A stretch of 64,000 bases of DNA from Mytilus californianus (Eukaryota > Mollusca > Bivalvia > Mytilida > Mytilidae), in contig NW_026262668.1 of NCBI RefSeq assembly GCF_021869535.1, positions 64,634,058 to 64,698,057 of the forward strand, in the 5' to 3' direction. The first letter of the stretch is position 1; every line of letters starts with the position of its first letter. Positions 31,850 to 45,202 of the stretch are shown here, piece after piece. Below the pieces are notes generated by a model. That model was not told the DNA's origin. It did no database searches and saw only the letters and a program-made list of their open reading frames with translations. A program made the position numbers and the translations under genes.

Positions 31850-33530
31850 TATTTTCTGTTTGCTGTTTTACTAGTCCGCACTACATCCAGTAAAAATGAT
31901 ATCCGTCCACTTTCCTGGTTTGTTGTCCCAAAAAATACAATGTATGCAACATCTTTAAAAAATCTAAATAGATGTTTCCATTCAGCATAAAATTTTAATC
32001 AATCAGAAAGAATTGAGTCCAGAAAAAAAAATGAGAAAAAATGGACTATTTTATTTCACTCCATGAAACTGGAATTGTAATACAAGACTGGTACCTTCAA
32101 TGCATGGTATGAATATGAGTAATACCAAAGCTACACGCTATAGATAAAGATGGACAAACGCATGGGTGGGTAGTAACGTCGTCATGTCGACGAGCATTTG
32201 GTTCAGTGGTTTAAGGTAGATTAACTCTAAACCGCCATCTTGGATTGTAATATAACAGTTCACAACCGGTCTAGTTCTTTGCTTGAATCTGCTTATTTTT
32301 AGAGAGATAAGAAATTAAGTTGAAGATTGTTTATTTGAATAAAGAAAATTAAGTGACGTATTGCACTAAGTAGACTGTTTTACGAAATACTAAATATTTG
32401 CATTTGTTTGAATCAAATGTTCATCTTAGCAATTTAAGGGGAGATAACTCAAATAGTAAAAGTTTTGTTAAAGGAATGATACGGAAATTTCATTTTTTAC
32501 TCGTAGCTAGAAAACAAGTTCGGTCAGGACACCATTTTTTCCTTTTGTTTTCTTAAAGCATATTATCAAACATATCTTCTCATATTTCATTTCAAAATTC
32601 TATCTCATAGATTTCTTTTTATTCACCAAAAAAGTGTTTTTTTCATGAATAATCTATGTAAATTTGGGCAATTTTGCACGACTTGTAGCTTGAAAAATAG
32701 CACGGTGATCCATACTTTCTTATCATATTTTTTTAAAAAGCATGGTAAAATCAGAAAATTCTATATGAGGAAATATATACCGATGATCCAACTGAAGATG
32801 GACTTTTGAGTTGAAACAATATCAATCTATTGCCTCTCCAGATATACGTTGCAAAACATAGCAGCTAGTCACAAAATTATTCTTGTTTTATATTTTTTCT
32901 ATATATCTGTTTTATTTTGAACCAGATTATGTCTCTGATGGGTAAAGGGAGATGTGGGTTCTATGATACAGTTAACCAACTACACAACTAACCAAACGAT
33001 ATCCAGAGGGCACCATCCAGTCTTCGACAAAAGACATGTGCAGATGTCAATACAATAATAATGTCAAGCTCTTAATCGCCCCGAATGTTTAACGTTGTGA
33101 ATGAATTAAACAGAGAGACAATAAAAAACAACTACAAGACTAAAGTGCATGAGTCTCCCTCACAGAATCCTTATTTCGTGAATTTCTAACAAAAAAAAAT
33201 GAAAGTTTTTGTGACTCGTCGGTGGTGTCCGCATCTAAACAGTTTACAGCCTAAAAAATATCATTAAGCTGAAGAGCAATGAAAAACAATTATGCCATAA
33301 AGTTGTGCCTTGGGATAGAAAAAAAACCCTAGTTAGTTTACGGTTATCTTACAGAACATTACCGCATAAATGACAGGAGTGTTGACTACTAGGCTGTTGA
33401 TACCTCGTGACGAAACGTCCGAGAGCAAAAACCTATCAGCCAGTGATTTTTGTATTAGTTATTTATGGCGCAACTAGCTTTCATGCAGTTAATGTGATTA
33501 CTCTCAGATCGATCCTTTGTGTCTTTAGTG
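31850..33530. other. Intergenic, no gene recognised
   Basis: AT-rich. A dispersed-repeat piece seems to lie at 32935-33110 (GAGGGCACCATCCAGTCTTC). No coding support. Confidence 0.4.
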
Positions 33531-33534
33531 TTTA

Positions 33535-33645
33535 TTGTTGAAGGCTATACGTCGACCTATAATTGCTAAAATCTACGTCATTTGGTATCGGGTGGATAGT
33601 TGTCTTACTGGCAATCACATCACATCTCCGAGGCTTATTTTATAG
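33535..33645 (-). repeat. GAGACAACTATC-type dispersed repeat, reversed
   Basis: Contains GAAGGCTATACGTCGACCTA and GGGTGGATAGTTGTCTTACT. Confidence 0.7.
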
Positions 33646-34189
33646 TCCTATGTAATTTCTTAGGTTGTGTTTTTTTTAAAATTCCAAATGAACAATATAA
33701 GAAGATTATCATTGAAACGCATTAAAATATTATCCTCGTTCGTTTCTTTATGCATTCATATTCTATAATGTTATATCTAAACAACTTATTTTCACGAGCG
33801 ATTTATTCTCGACAGTAATAAATCAACGCAAATATGTGAAATTTAGATTTACTCTTATAGGAACAAAACAAAATGGTGTAAATGTGATAAACGCGAAAAA
33901 AGGATCCGCGAAAATAAGTTTGCTTATAGCATTTCAATGGCTGTATAACTATAACGTATGTTTTTTTCACCACTACTATTCATTCAGAAACGACAAAAAT
34001 CACAAAACTAAACCATGTCGAACATGAACCAAACTATGACACTATTGAACCAAACAATGACACTGAATTTTCAGTAACCTTAAATCACATGCAAAAGTAG
34101 CTATTTTTCAGAATAATTAACGGCAACTGTATATTATAACGAAATAGGATGTAACCGACTGTAAAATAATCTTGTTTTTTATGCCTGCG

Positions 34190-34625
34190 ATACTCAGATC
34201 TGTACTTTGTGTCTTTTGTGTTTTGGTAAGGGTTTTCAAGTGCTTTGTATCGATCTGATGAGTGAAAACTCATTTCAACTAATTTTTATAGCTTGTTCGT
34301 ATGTTGTACTGTCCCAGGTTAGGGGACACATTTTTAACCCCGCCACATTCTGTATTTGCTTGTCTCAAGTCAGCAGCCTGTAATTCAGTGATTGTCGTTT
34401 GTTGCTGTATATTACATTTGTTTTTCGTTTATTGTTTTGTACTTAAATCAGGCTCTTAGTTGTCTGGTTTGGATGGTTTTACAATTGTCATTTCGGGGCC
34501 TTTTATAGCTTACTTTGTGGTATGGGTTTTGTTCATTGTTGAAGGCCTTGCGGTGACCTATAGTTGTTAAGTTCTATTTCTTTTGGTCTCTGGTGCCACC
34601 GTGGAGAGTTGTTTTATAGTAGGCA
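34190..34625 (-). repeat. Dispersed repeat, longer copy of the same family
   Basis: Contains GTTGTACTGTCCCAGGTTAG, CAGCAGCCTGTAATTCAGTG and GTTGAAGGCCTTGCGGTGAC in the order seen again at 56690-56975. It may be the 3' untranslated part of a retroelement, but no coding remains. Confidence 0.7.
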
Positions 34626-35124
34626 ACTTTTAGAATTGACATACACAAGCATTATTCTGCGTAAAATGTAACCTTATGATACAAATTCGAATTTGCTAAC
34701 ATACTAGCTATATAAACAAATATGATTACCAGCTTGAATGCATCTTCAGAAATTCCATTAGCAAAAAAATCAGAATGTTTATGTTGTGTCATTATTTGTC
34801 ATTTAAAACACTTAACACAACCTGGGATTAGGTTCCCGGAGAGATTTTCTCGAGTACGGCCAAATCAGAAAATCGCTCCGGACTCAGAAACCCAGAAGGG
34901 ATTCAACGCAATCATGCCAAACTATACCAAGTCATGACAAAATCACTGGACTAACCGGTCCTCAATATGACAATGTTACTACCCTTGAAACTAACTGTGA
35001 CTAATTTCTATTCTGTATTTCTTCTGAGAAGCAAACTTCTTGTTTTATATAAGGCACCGAGACAGGCATTAATGAGACCACCAAGTCGGTTCATGAACAC
35101 GAGGAGCGACGGCATATGGAGTTA

Positions 35125-35374
35125 GGGAACAACCATTTAACTTCAAGGGGGGGGGGGGATGTGTTAAGATTTTTTGTTCGAAATTATTTTTTTGTGCAAA
35201 GCGCGAACATTTGTTTTTAGTTTATTTCAAAATTTAACACTATAAGGTATGGGGAAAATCTGGATTTAGAATATTTTTTTTTTGTCATCTGCTTGACTGC
35301 AATATTTTTTTTCATCAAATTGGGGATCAGAATACCATACCCTCCCCCTCTTTTGAAGTTAAATGGTCGTTCCC
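35125..35374. mobile_element. 250-bp fold-back MITE with TTA target duplication (PIF/Harbinger-like)
   Basis: The left end GGGAACAACCATTTAACTTC and the inverted right end GGGAACGACCATTTAACTTC differ at one base, and the match continues into G-rich sequence. TTA lies directly outside both ends (35122-35124 and 35375-35377). The size, TIRs and 3-bp TTA duplication fit PIF/Harbinger MITEs. No coding. Confidence 0.8.
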
Positions 35375-35689
35375 TTAGTGGATCTAAAATGCGAGTACAA
35401 GGACGAACGGAAATGGAATGGATCAGATTGGTATTGTTGTTTGATTATGGTCCATTAACGCAAATTAAGAGCGAATTTTTAACTGCAACTGGACAAAGAG
35501 AACTTGTCTGGAGGGAGGGAAGGGTTGGGGGACAGACATTTTTCATTGCAACATACCCTTCTGAAGTTAAAACAATTATAACACCGTTCTTCTTAATCTT
35601 TTCGTCCCCGAGGGTATCACCAGCCCAGTAGTCAGCACTTCGGTGTTGACATGAATATCAATTATATGGTCACTTTTATAAATTATCTG

Positions 35690-35905
35690 TTACAAAACTT
35701 TGAATTTTTCGGAAAAGTAAGGATTTTCTTATCCCAGGAATAGATTACCATAGCCGTATTTGGCACAACTTTTTGGAATTTTGGGTCCTCAATGCTCTTC
35801 AACTTTGTACTTGTTTGGCTTTATAACTATTTTGATCTGAGCGTCACTGGTGAGTCTTTTGTAGACGAAACGCGCGTCAATTATAATCCTGGTACCTTTG
35901 ATAAT
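35690..35905 (+). repeat. Family J dispersed repeat, second copy
   Basis: Carries TTTTGGGTCCTCAATGCTCT, GAGCGTCACTGGTGAGTCTT and TGTAGACGAAACGCGCGTC. It is better preserved than the copy at 8620. Confidence 0.7.
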
Positions 35906-36184
35906 TATTCTATTGTGACTGTGCTAATATAGACAAGCATGTATCATAATTCAAAATAAACTCAAAGATTAATGGAATTCATTACTTTATTTAGTTGAAA
36001 AACGATATTGATAAACAGTTCTCACATCTCTCCTTAAGGCCTCTTCTGAACATACGAAGATCCTTATTGTGTAGTCTAACCTACATAAACTACACAAAAC
36101 ATCCGTCAAATATCGTTTCACTTCGGTTTCTAGTAAGTGTTCCACAACTAATCCATTTATGTCCTTTTAATAACTGGTTCCTTA

Positions 36185-36330
36185 TAAAAATAAGGGTTTG
36201 CGGTAGGATTGCAAATGAGACAACTATCCACCAGGGATCGACGGAAATGTCAACAATTTGGAGCTCACCTTACGGCATCCAGCAATGAGAAAACCCCATA
36301 CCAAATAGTAAGCTATAAAAGACATAAAAA
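36185..36330 (+). repeat. GAGACAACTATCCACCA-type dispersed repeat
   Basis: Contains AATGAGACAACTATCCACCA and CATCCAGCAATGAGAAAACC. Confidence 0.75.
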
Positions 36331-36534
36331 ATCATTTTTACATTTTTGACAGGCTAAAAAATCATGGATGCCATGTTTGTAAACAATCTGATTAAACCTC
36401 TGACCTATATTAACTCGCGTGCTCGTATATATAAGGATAACGAAATTAGAGATCTTTGATATTTTAATTAGATTGGTTTGTAAAATGTATGAGACAAGAC
36501 AGTACAACACTGTAAAACGGCGTTCAGATCCTAA

Positions 36535-36815
36535 ACACAATTTTAAACACATTTTTTTGCGCTTTATTTACACGTTTAGGTTAAACATGTCTCAGTTCTA
36601 GTTCATTTTTGGGTTGACTTTGGATTGTGTTATGCTTAGAAATTAGTGTTTTAGTTCTAAACAATTTAATTCTGAAACACATTTAAAAGTGTTTATATTC
36701 AAGACATGTGTACATTTAATGTGCTTAATTAGAAATGTGTTTAGATATTAAACATAATCATAAACAACGTTTAGAACTACACATGTAACACAAGTGTTTA
36801 TTTTCTTTGTTTTTA
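36535..36815. repeat. AT-rich stretch with repeated GTGTTTA / TAAACAC words
   Basis: Words such as AAACACATTTTT, AAGTGTTTATAT, ATGTGTTTAGA and CAAGTGTTTATTT recur in both orientations, which suggests a decayed repeat. Confidence 0.4.
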
Positions 36816-37004
36816 GTGCATGCATCTTAAATACTTTTGTTGTCATCTGTGTGGTAATCCCTTATCTCTAGTTGCTCTAGTTCAGTTCCATCGTATGTAT
36901 GCTTAAATGACCGTCTTTTCATCTAATCCATTATTATTATCCAATCCCTATAGATGAAGTTAAATATTAATTCCAGATGTAGCTATTACCTTAACAAGAG
37001 CCAT

Positions 37005-37245
37005 AACTGGTATTAAGATTGTTGCCCAGTGGAAAATATTTCATGCATATTCAGGGCGATGTATTACAAGATCCATCAAATAGGACACCAAAAATATTCT
37101 ACATGTTCAGCTCCTTCAAGATGTCTTCAACAGCACAAAATAAGGTCAGAAAAACACTCTCAAGAATGAAAATTATAATGATCATGAAAAAAATAATGTC
37201 CAGTGGCAAATATTACATACATTTTCAGGACAATAACAGGTACAG
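37005..37245 (+). repeat. Two diverged copies of the CCAGTGG-AAATATT repeat
   Basis: GCCCAGTGGAAAATATTTCA at 37024 and GTCCAGTGGCAAATATTACA at 37198 begin parallel ~170-bp units. Related words occur at 39285 and 45238. Confidence 0.55.
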
Positions 37246-37319
37246 TGATGATCATCTTTGTCTTTTGATTTTTATGAGGCGCTAATTTAGAAAAAAATAT
37301 TGTATTTTAGGAGAGTCTA

Positions 37320-37615
37320 TAATAAATCAAGACCTCAATCATTCGAATTTCAGGATATCCTGAAATATTTCAAGACCTTCATAATTCGATTTTAGGCCAT
37401 CTTGATAAATTTCAAGTCCTCTATAATTCGATTTCAGTATATATTGAATACTTTCAGGACCTCCACAATACAACTTCAGGATATCCTTAAATCGATTTTT
37501 TAGAAATCGAATTATGGAGGTCCTGAAATAGCTCATCTAAAATTGAAATATGGAGGTCATGAAATATTTTATGAGGTTCTCAATGATTTATGGATATCCT
37601 CCATTAGCAGAGATA
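37320..37615. repeat. Degenerate ~60-bp repeat with direct and inverted copies
   Basis: ATAATTCGATTTCAG / GGATATCCTGAAAT words recur on the left half. The right half carries them inverted (AATCGAATTATGGAGGTCCT), so a large imperfect hairpin is possible. Confidence 0.6.
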
Positions 37616-37835
37616 TTTTCAAGCAGTAGCTACAACACCAAAAACTTATCAAAATGTATTCCTTTTATTACAGCACGAAGCTTCAAATTCTTCATGAAAT
37701 TAAATTAGTTTTCAAGAGATTTTTGAGTTTAAAGTTATCTAAACAGCCTGTTGTTATATATTACTCCTTTTTATTTTGACATCCAGTAAAAATCAAGATA
37801 CACTACAAAATCTGTAGAAAAGTCAAAGCAAATCT

Positions 37836-38222
37836 GTGTTTTTCATGAAAATGTTCCATACATATAATTTTACTGTGTTTTTTATGGCAATGTTCTTTAC
37901 ATATAATTTTACTGTATTTTTCATGGCAATGTTCTTTACATATAAATTCACTGTATTTTTCATGGCAATGTTCTTTACATATAATTTTACTGTGTTTTTC
38001 AAGGCAATATTCTTTACATATAATTTTACTGTATTTTTCATGGCAATGTTCTTAACATATAATTTTAATGTATTTTTCATGGCAATGTTCTTAACATATA
38101 ATTTTATTGTGTTTTCATGGTAATGTTCTTTACATATAATTTTACTGTGTTTTTCATGGCAATGTTCTTTACATATAATTTTACTGTATTTTTCATGGCA
38201 AGGTTCTTTACATATATTTTTA
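37836..38222 (+). repeat. 39-bp minisatellite, about 10 units
   Basis: The unit is TACATATAATTTTACTGT followed by GTTTTTCATGGCAATGTTCTT. Because 39 is a multiple of 3 and the unit lacks stops in two frames, long repetitive open frames appear on both strands. These are not genes. Confidence 0.93.
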
Positions 38223-38344
38223 CTATCAATATAAAGGAGCTCCCTGTTGGTATCAATATTTTTTTTGTTAGCTGTAACACTAAATAGGTAAACTCTAGTG
38301 CTGAGGATGTCAGCTTCTGAAGACATTAAGTCTAGCTATACAAG

Positions 38345-39240
38345 AATGCACACACTTACTTCATAGATGTCTTGTCTGCATTATTGATCATGATTACATT
38401 TTATGTTGAAAGTCTTTACAATCAAGGTTTGACTACAGATATCACATTAACTTAACATTGCTTTATCAAAATTTGATCTTTGGCAATTCATAATTTTACT
38501 ATAACAACTTAAATTATGAATTGCAAAAGACAAAATTTTAATATGACAACTTAATCAAGATCCATAAAAATAAAGCCACGGGGATATAAACCTAGTCAGA
38601 TGGATTTGCAAGCCTTACAATAATCCCAAACAACAAATAAGCTTGACCTACTGCTTATAGTATCTGAGAAACAGACTTGTACTTTGACCTATAATTGTTT
38701 ACTTTTTACACATTGTGACTTGGATGGAGAGTTGTCTCATTGGAACTCATACCACATCTTCTTATTTCTATTGAAAAGAGGAAATTAATATTGACCAGTG
38801 AACCATGAAAGATCACATGAACCTCTTCAAACCTACATTGTACACCTTAAAATCATTCCATACACCAAATATAGTTGACCTACTGCTTATAATATCTGAG
38901 AAAAAGACCTCATCACCAAAAATTAACATTGACCAATGAACCATGAAAATGAGGTCAAGGTCAGATGAACAATGCCAGACAGACATGTACACCTTGCAAA
39001 TATTCCATACACCAAATACACATTGTGTGTGTGTGTATAACCTGCAGCATATAGTATCAGAGAAATGGACCTAATCACATAAACTTAACATTGACCAATA
39101 AACCATGAAAATGAGGTCAATATCAGATGAACCCTGTCAGACATTCAAAACTGAAACATCACTGTATACAAGGTTAAGAAATGACTTTGTTTTTGTTATA
39201 TAAAAATGTCTGGTTAGATATATCCTGAAGTTGTGATTTG
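38345..39240 (+). repeat. Family F dispersed element with ~145-bp units
   Basis: Starts ACAAGAATGCACACACTTAC. It has units with ACCATGAAAATGAGGTCAAG, ATTCCATACACCAAATA and TTGACCTACTGCTTATA. A GAGACAACT-type piece interrupts it at 38685-38765 (reversed). Further copies lie at 50105 and 62310. Confidence 0.75.
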
Positions 39241-39984
39241 AAACTGAAAAGTAAAGTATGTATCGGGTATTAACTTATCAACTTATGATTGATTGATTGA
39301 TTTTTGGTTGCTTAACATCCAGTGGCAATTATTTCAACTGATGACAGCATTTTACTATCAGTTAACTTTGTCATATAACTGTCCACGGCTTTGTGTTTTA
39401 AAGTGTTCCTTTTGTTTATCTGTATGTCAGTCCACTTGCTTTTGATTTACGTATTGTGTGAATTATCCTTGGCATTCTGAATTTCTTTCCCCTTCAACAT
39501 AGTTGGGTGGTTTAATATTTTTTTTACTGGTATGCCCTCAATTTTCAGGTACACATTGGATTTCTTTACACATCTCATGACAGAAAGCACTATTATGACT
39601 GATGACTCTTTATTATCAACAATTAATAATAATTAAAGTATAAACTGACACAGAACAGCATAGATTCAGGAATTTGCAATAGGAATTTTATAAATATCCT
39701 TGCAGCACCTTTTCTTGTATTGCACAGTTTTTTTTATATCATGGTTCATGAACAGATTTTTTTGTCTATTATTAAGTAACACAGAGCAAAAAAAAAATAT
39801 CCTTGTGCAAAAGAAAACCAATTTGGGATTATCAATTGAAGGGGGAATCAAGAAGCAAAAAAGAAAAATAAGTTGGAAATAAAAGAACACAAGAAAATAT
39901 TTTAAAAAAGGATCAAGATTGCTTTGCCATAGGTTAAAGTCTGTTGCAGCTTTCTAACTGTGGAATACAGTCACATGGTGTGTG

Positions 39985-41000
39985 TATACTATAATAGGCT
40001 GAATATAGTCAAAGTCCGATATCTCTAGCAAAAATTGTCAAATCAAAATGACTGTACAGTATAATCAACTTCACATGATGACAAACAATCCTACAAAGTA
40101 TGAAAGCTTTCAGGCAAAAGATCTCAGAAGAGATATGTGCATAAAGTGTCCATGTGTTAAAAAAAAAAGTAAAATAAACTCTTGTCTAACAAATCGAGAA
40201 AGTACAAGTCCCATCACAAGGTGTAATGTGGTACAAAAGTTAATATAACCTGCAAAGTCGCATAACTCCATCAAGAATAGTCAAATCATACAGTATGGTT
40301 AACTAAACTTGAAGACAAACAATTCTACCAAGTATGAAAGCTTTGTGTCATATAATATCAGAGGACTTGCATTCAAACATAAGGTGTTGCAAATGTCTCC
40401 AAAAATAGTCAAAAGTCCACAAGAATTGTCAAATAAAAATGTCAGTAATATGTATTAAATTCTACAACAAACAATCCCCCAATTCTGAAGCATTGGGCTC
40501 CTTGAGGAGTTGAGTGCACAAGATGTCACTGCATTTCAATAGTAAAAAAAAAAGAAGTAGAAATCCCATAACTACCAGGAAAATTGTCAAATCTAAATGA
40601 CAGTATAGTATGGTTAACTTCACATACTGAAAAACAATCCTACCAAGTATAGAAGCTTTCTGTCAAATGGTCCCAGAAAAGTTGCATTCACAAGGTAACA
40701 TTGTATTACAATAGTAATAAAAAAATCTTTAAAGTCCCATAACTCTTGCTAGAAAGGTCATATCAAAATGCCAGTATAACATGGTTAACTGAACATGATG
40801 GCAAAAATCCTACAAAGGATAAAACGATGTCAAACAGTTTCAGAGGAGTTGCATTCATAAGGTGTCCTTATTTTACAATTGACAACATATGGTCAAAGTT
40901 GCATAACTCCTGCAAGAATTGTCAACTCATAATGATGTTATAGTGATGATCAATTGACAAAATTCTACCAGATATGAGGCTTTTGGGCAAATGATCTTGA
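39985..41000 (+). repeat. Family G ~155-165-bp tandem array
   Basis: Units share ATTGTCAAATC-AAATGACAGTA, CAATCCTACCAAGTATGAAA and GTTGCATTCA-AAGGTG, at about 40038, 40281, 40432, 40585, 40757 and 40917. Confidence 0.75.
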
Positions 41001-41004
41001 TTTT

Positions 41005-43098
41005 TTTTATACTTATAATGAAATTTACTTTATTTTTCTCTAAACATTTTTTAGAAAAATATCTATTTTTCATGTTGTACTTATATTTACTATTTTCATT
41101 AAGCAAACTAAAAAAATTGACCCAGACAAAGATACTTATTACTAGTAATAGAACAAAAGTTATATTATAAATCCACAATAATTATCCATAATGTTGTCAC
41201 ACTAATCAATTAATAATAAATCTGAAGAAAACAAATATTTAGATACATTTGGTTTTTTTTTTAACAAAACAAAAATAAGGAAAAGTCGTTGTTTAAAGAA
41301 GAAAAAGTGAAGTTCATGTATAATACACATTTATAAATATATGTATTAAAATGAAATATTGACTATAGTTATCCCCTATTTAAATTTGTTTTCTTGTGAC
41401 AAAGAAATATGCATGTTTTTTTTTAAAGTTTTACAACATGCTTATGATAATTTTGAAAGACTTAAATTTAAATTAAAAAATAACTATTAAAATCATTCCA
41501 TATCCAACATTGAATAAATGAAAAAAAAAACAACCCCAAGTTGATGTGTTTTTAAGATTTGAATGCCCTGCTGTGAAAAAAATCAATCAAGGAATCAAGT
41601 GCTATGCTTAACAGTATAGCAAAAATACAGTTTTTTTGAAATATTATTATAAATGATAAAAATATAGGCTAAGCTTTGAATAATTGATTCCCAATACATA
41701 GGAGGATTGTTGTAATGACTAATCAATTAAAAATCTTCACAAAATTCTAATGAAGACTAATAAGACTTTTTCGAGGTATGCATCTAAATTGGCAACTTAT
41801 GTTGCTCAATCATGAAATGTAGATCGTAGTGACCCAAATATTAACTAAGAAATTTTATATGAAAAAGGATTGTGGTAATGTTTGATAGAAATGAACAACA
41901 CAAAACTTTAGGAAAAGTGCAAAATGAGTAAAATTCTTCAAACCTTTTAAAATTATGTTAAATTTATTGGTAAATGAATAGGATGATGTAATCTGGACAC
42001 TTTAGTGCAGAAATGTTACTTGTGATGTCATTTATGATATTGTTTAAACAATGTAAAATGATATAATGGGCTGGTGAGAAATGAATCTAAAATACAAATA
42101 TTCAAAAAATCATTCAGGCTTGACATGCCAATGTGACTCAAAATGTTGTAAAATTGAGATATATTTATAAAGAGGACTACATTGTTTCACTGATAAACAG
42201 TAATAGATTAACAAGATATCAAAAAGCAAAATAAACAATGTGAAAAGCAGAAAGATCGACATATTTTAAACAACAAACTTATTCTTGAAGGTGAATAAAA
42301 AATACAATTTTTTTTTTAAATGTTAGAGGTAGTATATTATGAAATTTATAGCTTATAAGTTATGTTCTTTGATTCATGCTAAAATATGTGCAAGTCCAAG
42401 GCCAATGAAATATTGCTAAACATCCATCTTCGCTAACAGCATCTTGAAATGGAAGAAGGATTTTGCACAAGGACACTTAAATATCGTAAAATACATTAGG
42501 AGCCTTAAAAAATAAATATTCGTTCTTAAACAAGAAAAGAAAAAAAGTACAGTACAATACTGACCTAATACTTTATAAATGACTGAATGTTTTCACAATT
42601 GTTGCTTGAAAAATTATTTTAAAACCAGATGTCTCTGTATGCCATAATATTATTCACCAAAATACATATGTGAAAAGTTATCATCTATAACCCAACAATA
42701 GTCTCTTTAGCAATTCATGTAATTCATGATGGCATTATTTTACAATGTACCAGGATATTAAAATAGTAAAATACCATTGAAAAAACACCTTGAACATCTT
42801 AAATATGAAACAAAAGAAGCTCAACACAGAAATTCTGAATACAGTGACCAAAATATTTCAGAATTAATTTAAACTTCCTTCAGAAGAAGATTTTTCAACA
42901 CTTTAAAAGGTTTTGTGAAATTTAACCCAAAGTCACTCAAGCATAAAATGTATGTCATGGACTTACAGTAGACTAAATGATGTACAATGTAAAAGAATCG
43001 CAGTAATGAAATATAAATGATCTACTGTTATAGGTTTTTGACTGCTTGATTAGTTGTAGAATATCATTGATAACAAGTTGCTCCTTAGCATCATCACA
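41005..43098. other. Intergenic, very AT-rich, no gene recognised
   Basis: No open frame with recognisable domain or splice support. If the TBC1D5 3'UTR is long it could reach into this region, but nothing in the sequence shows it. Confidence 0.4.
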
Positions 43099-43397
43099 TG
43101 GGTTCTCACTAGCGCGATTCCATGAGTCCTGGACTCATGAAAATCTGCCTAGACTCATCATTTTCAAAACTGGTGAGCCAAAGATGCATTCAGATTGTAA
43201 ATTGTTGCACATATATTGTCATCAAAAGTTTTAAAATAATCTAAATGTGATGTCATTTCTTTGCTCTCTTTTGTCATTGAGAATGAAATAAATAAATTGT
43301 ACATCAATAAAATTTCATTTTCTCACTGTTGGACTCGCCATGGCCAAAAATGTTAAGTCCCTGGACTGGTCTTCAATAATCTTTTGTGAGAACCCTG
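43099..43397. mobile_element. ~300-bp element with 10-bp perfect TIRs
   Basis: GGGTTCTCAC at 43100-43109 and GTGAGAACCC at 43386-43395 are perfect inverted ends. ATCACA lies just outside both (43093-43098 and 43398-43403). The interior is richer in G and C than its surroundings. The right end reads CAGGGTTCTCAC inwards, which resembles hAT termini, but an 8-bp duplication is not seen. Confidence 0.6.
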
Positions 43398-43399
43398 AT

Positions 43400-45200
43400 C
43401 ACAACACATAGTAGGTTTCTGGTGTAACATACTGCAACACAGAGTTAGAACAGATCAGTAGACATACAAGGATAAATCTACATGTATGATAAAAACATTT
43501 GGAGAGAGTACAAAAATCATAAAAGGTTTTTCAAAACTAAAATTAGGGAAATGAAATAGATCAATGTACAAACAATAAAAGCTGAATTAATGAACTAAAA
43601 GATTTTACTAGTAATGACCTTTCTGCCATATACTATTAATGAGCAATTATCTGATGGACATGGGAACAATATCACTAAGTTATTAATTCACAAAATTCAC
43701 ACGACTATACACATAAGATTCTAAATAAATAATATTCAGGAAATAGACTATTAAATAAAATATCTAACAAATCAATACATTATTATTTGGTAAACCATTA
43801 TCTACAAGTAACAGAATAAAACAAGATTTTTACCCATAAAACACACAATATATATACATGTATACTATATACTGATGGCACATAGTGAATAGCCTTAGCT
43901 GACAAGAAATTCTAGGATTAATCAACTACAAAGCAGTATTCAAGTAAAGAGCATACAAATACATGAGTGTATTATTACAATTTGCTTCAACTCTTATTAC
44001 CATGAATTTATCATGCATTCCTTAAGAAATTATCAGAAACAAACTTCAACAGAGAACTTTTTACAATATAAATTCTCAAAATAAACCATCTTTACATAAT
44101 AAAAAAAAACCCTATTCTAATTATTTTAAAAATTAAATTGCTTTACAATGCAATGCAATGGATTGGGGAGATTAATTGCTCTAAGATTGGGTATGAATAT
44201 GAAGCTAGAATTTTGAGCACCCAAAACCTTCATATTCTTGCACCTTTCAATAAATAAATCTATTCACATGCATACTACTAGACAAATGTTTTATTTTCTA
44301 TTTGGCTGATTTTATATCAATTTGACAATTAATGTTTCTGCAGAAAAAGAACAATTCCTTGTTACAAGAAAATGTATCTGCTTTACTGACAAACTCTTTA
44401 TGTTGAAATGTTAATATCCAAGTGGAATTTTACTGGATGTTTAGAAAGTAAAAATCTATCAACCCTAGTGTAAATTCACAACTCAATCATATCTTTGAGA
44501 AGTTGTCATTTTCTTGAATTCTTATTGAGAAATTTGAAAATATAACATTTGTACTTGTGCTTGTAAAAGGACTAACAATCTGCTTCAAAAAATCAAAATC
44601 CCCTAAATCTGTGACTAGTATTAACACTGGATTTTTGTAAGGAGGTTAGGTAAAGGACTGTTTCAACAAATTCACTTTGAAAGGGCAAAACTAGTATTTT
44701 TCAAAATTATCTTCTTTTAAAATGTATAAAACAATTTTTATAACAAAAATTTAAATTCAATTTACCTTTTGCCTGGAATTTGAGCATTAGAAGTGTATAA
44801 ATGACTGTTTATTTTCCCTTCTGACACTGATATTGTGGTGAAACTTCACATGGGAGACAACTCATTATGTATTTTGCTTGTATAATGTATAGTACATGTC
44901 AGTAATACTGTTAAAAATAAACCAAATAGTTGAATACATGTTTTCAGTGCAACCTAATAATGAAACAATATGTCCATTTCAAGTTTTGGTGGGATGTTTA
45001 AGAATCTTTTTTTTTATCATAATCTAACATGTTTGTCATTTTGTAGGTTTACACCATGTCAGTATTTTAAGGTTTGTTTTTCTTTTTGATCTAATACATC
45101 AAATGTAAAAAAAATAATACACTCCTGGCATAAAATGAAATACACTGCTATAATGGGGAAGTAAGCAAATGGCTGATGACATAAGGGTTACTATAATTGT
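43400..45200. other. Downstream of TBC1D5, no gene recognised
   Basis: AT-rich sequence in which TBC1D5 3'UTR may lie at the right end. No domain-bearing frame on either strand. Confidence 0.4.
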
Positions 45201-45202
45201 TT

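Noticed and set aside
35293-35631. 112-codon plus-strand open frame
   Set aside because: It starts inside the TTA-flanked MITE and crosses its right end into other intergenic DNA, with no domain.
2107-37615. CRISPR-like interpretation of the regular repeats (35, 39, 40 bp)
   Set aside because: The units are contiguous without unique spacers and the window is clearly eukaryotic, with spliced collagen and TBC1D5 genes.
37823-38326. 167-codon minus-strand open frame
   Set aside because: It runs through the 39-bp minisatellite, and an open frame also exists on the other strand; no homology to a protein family.
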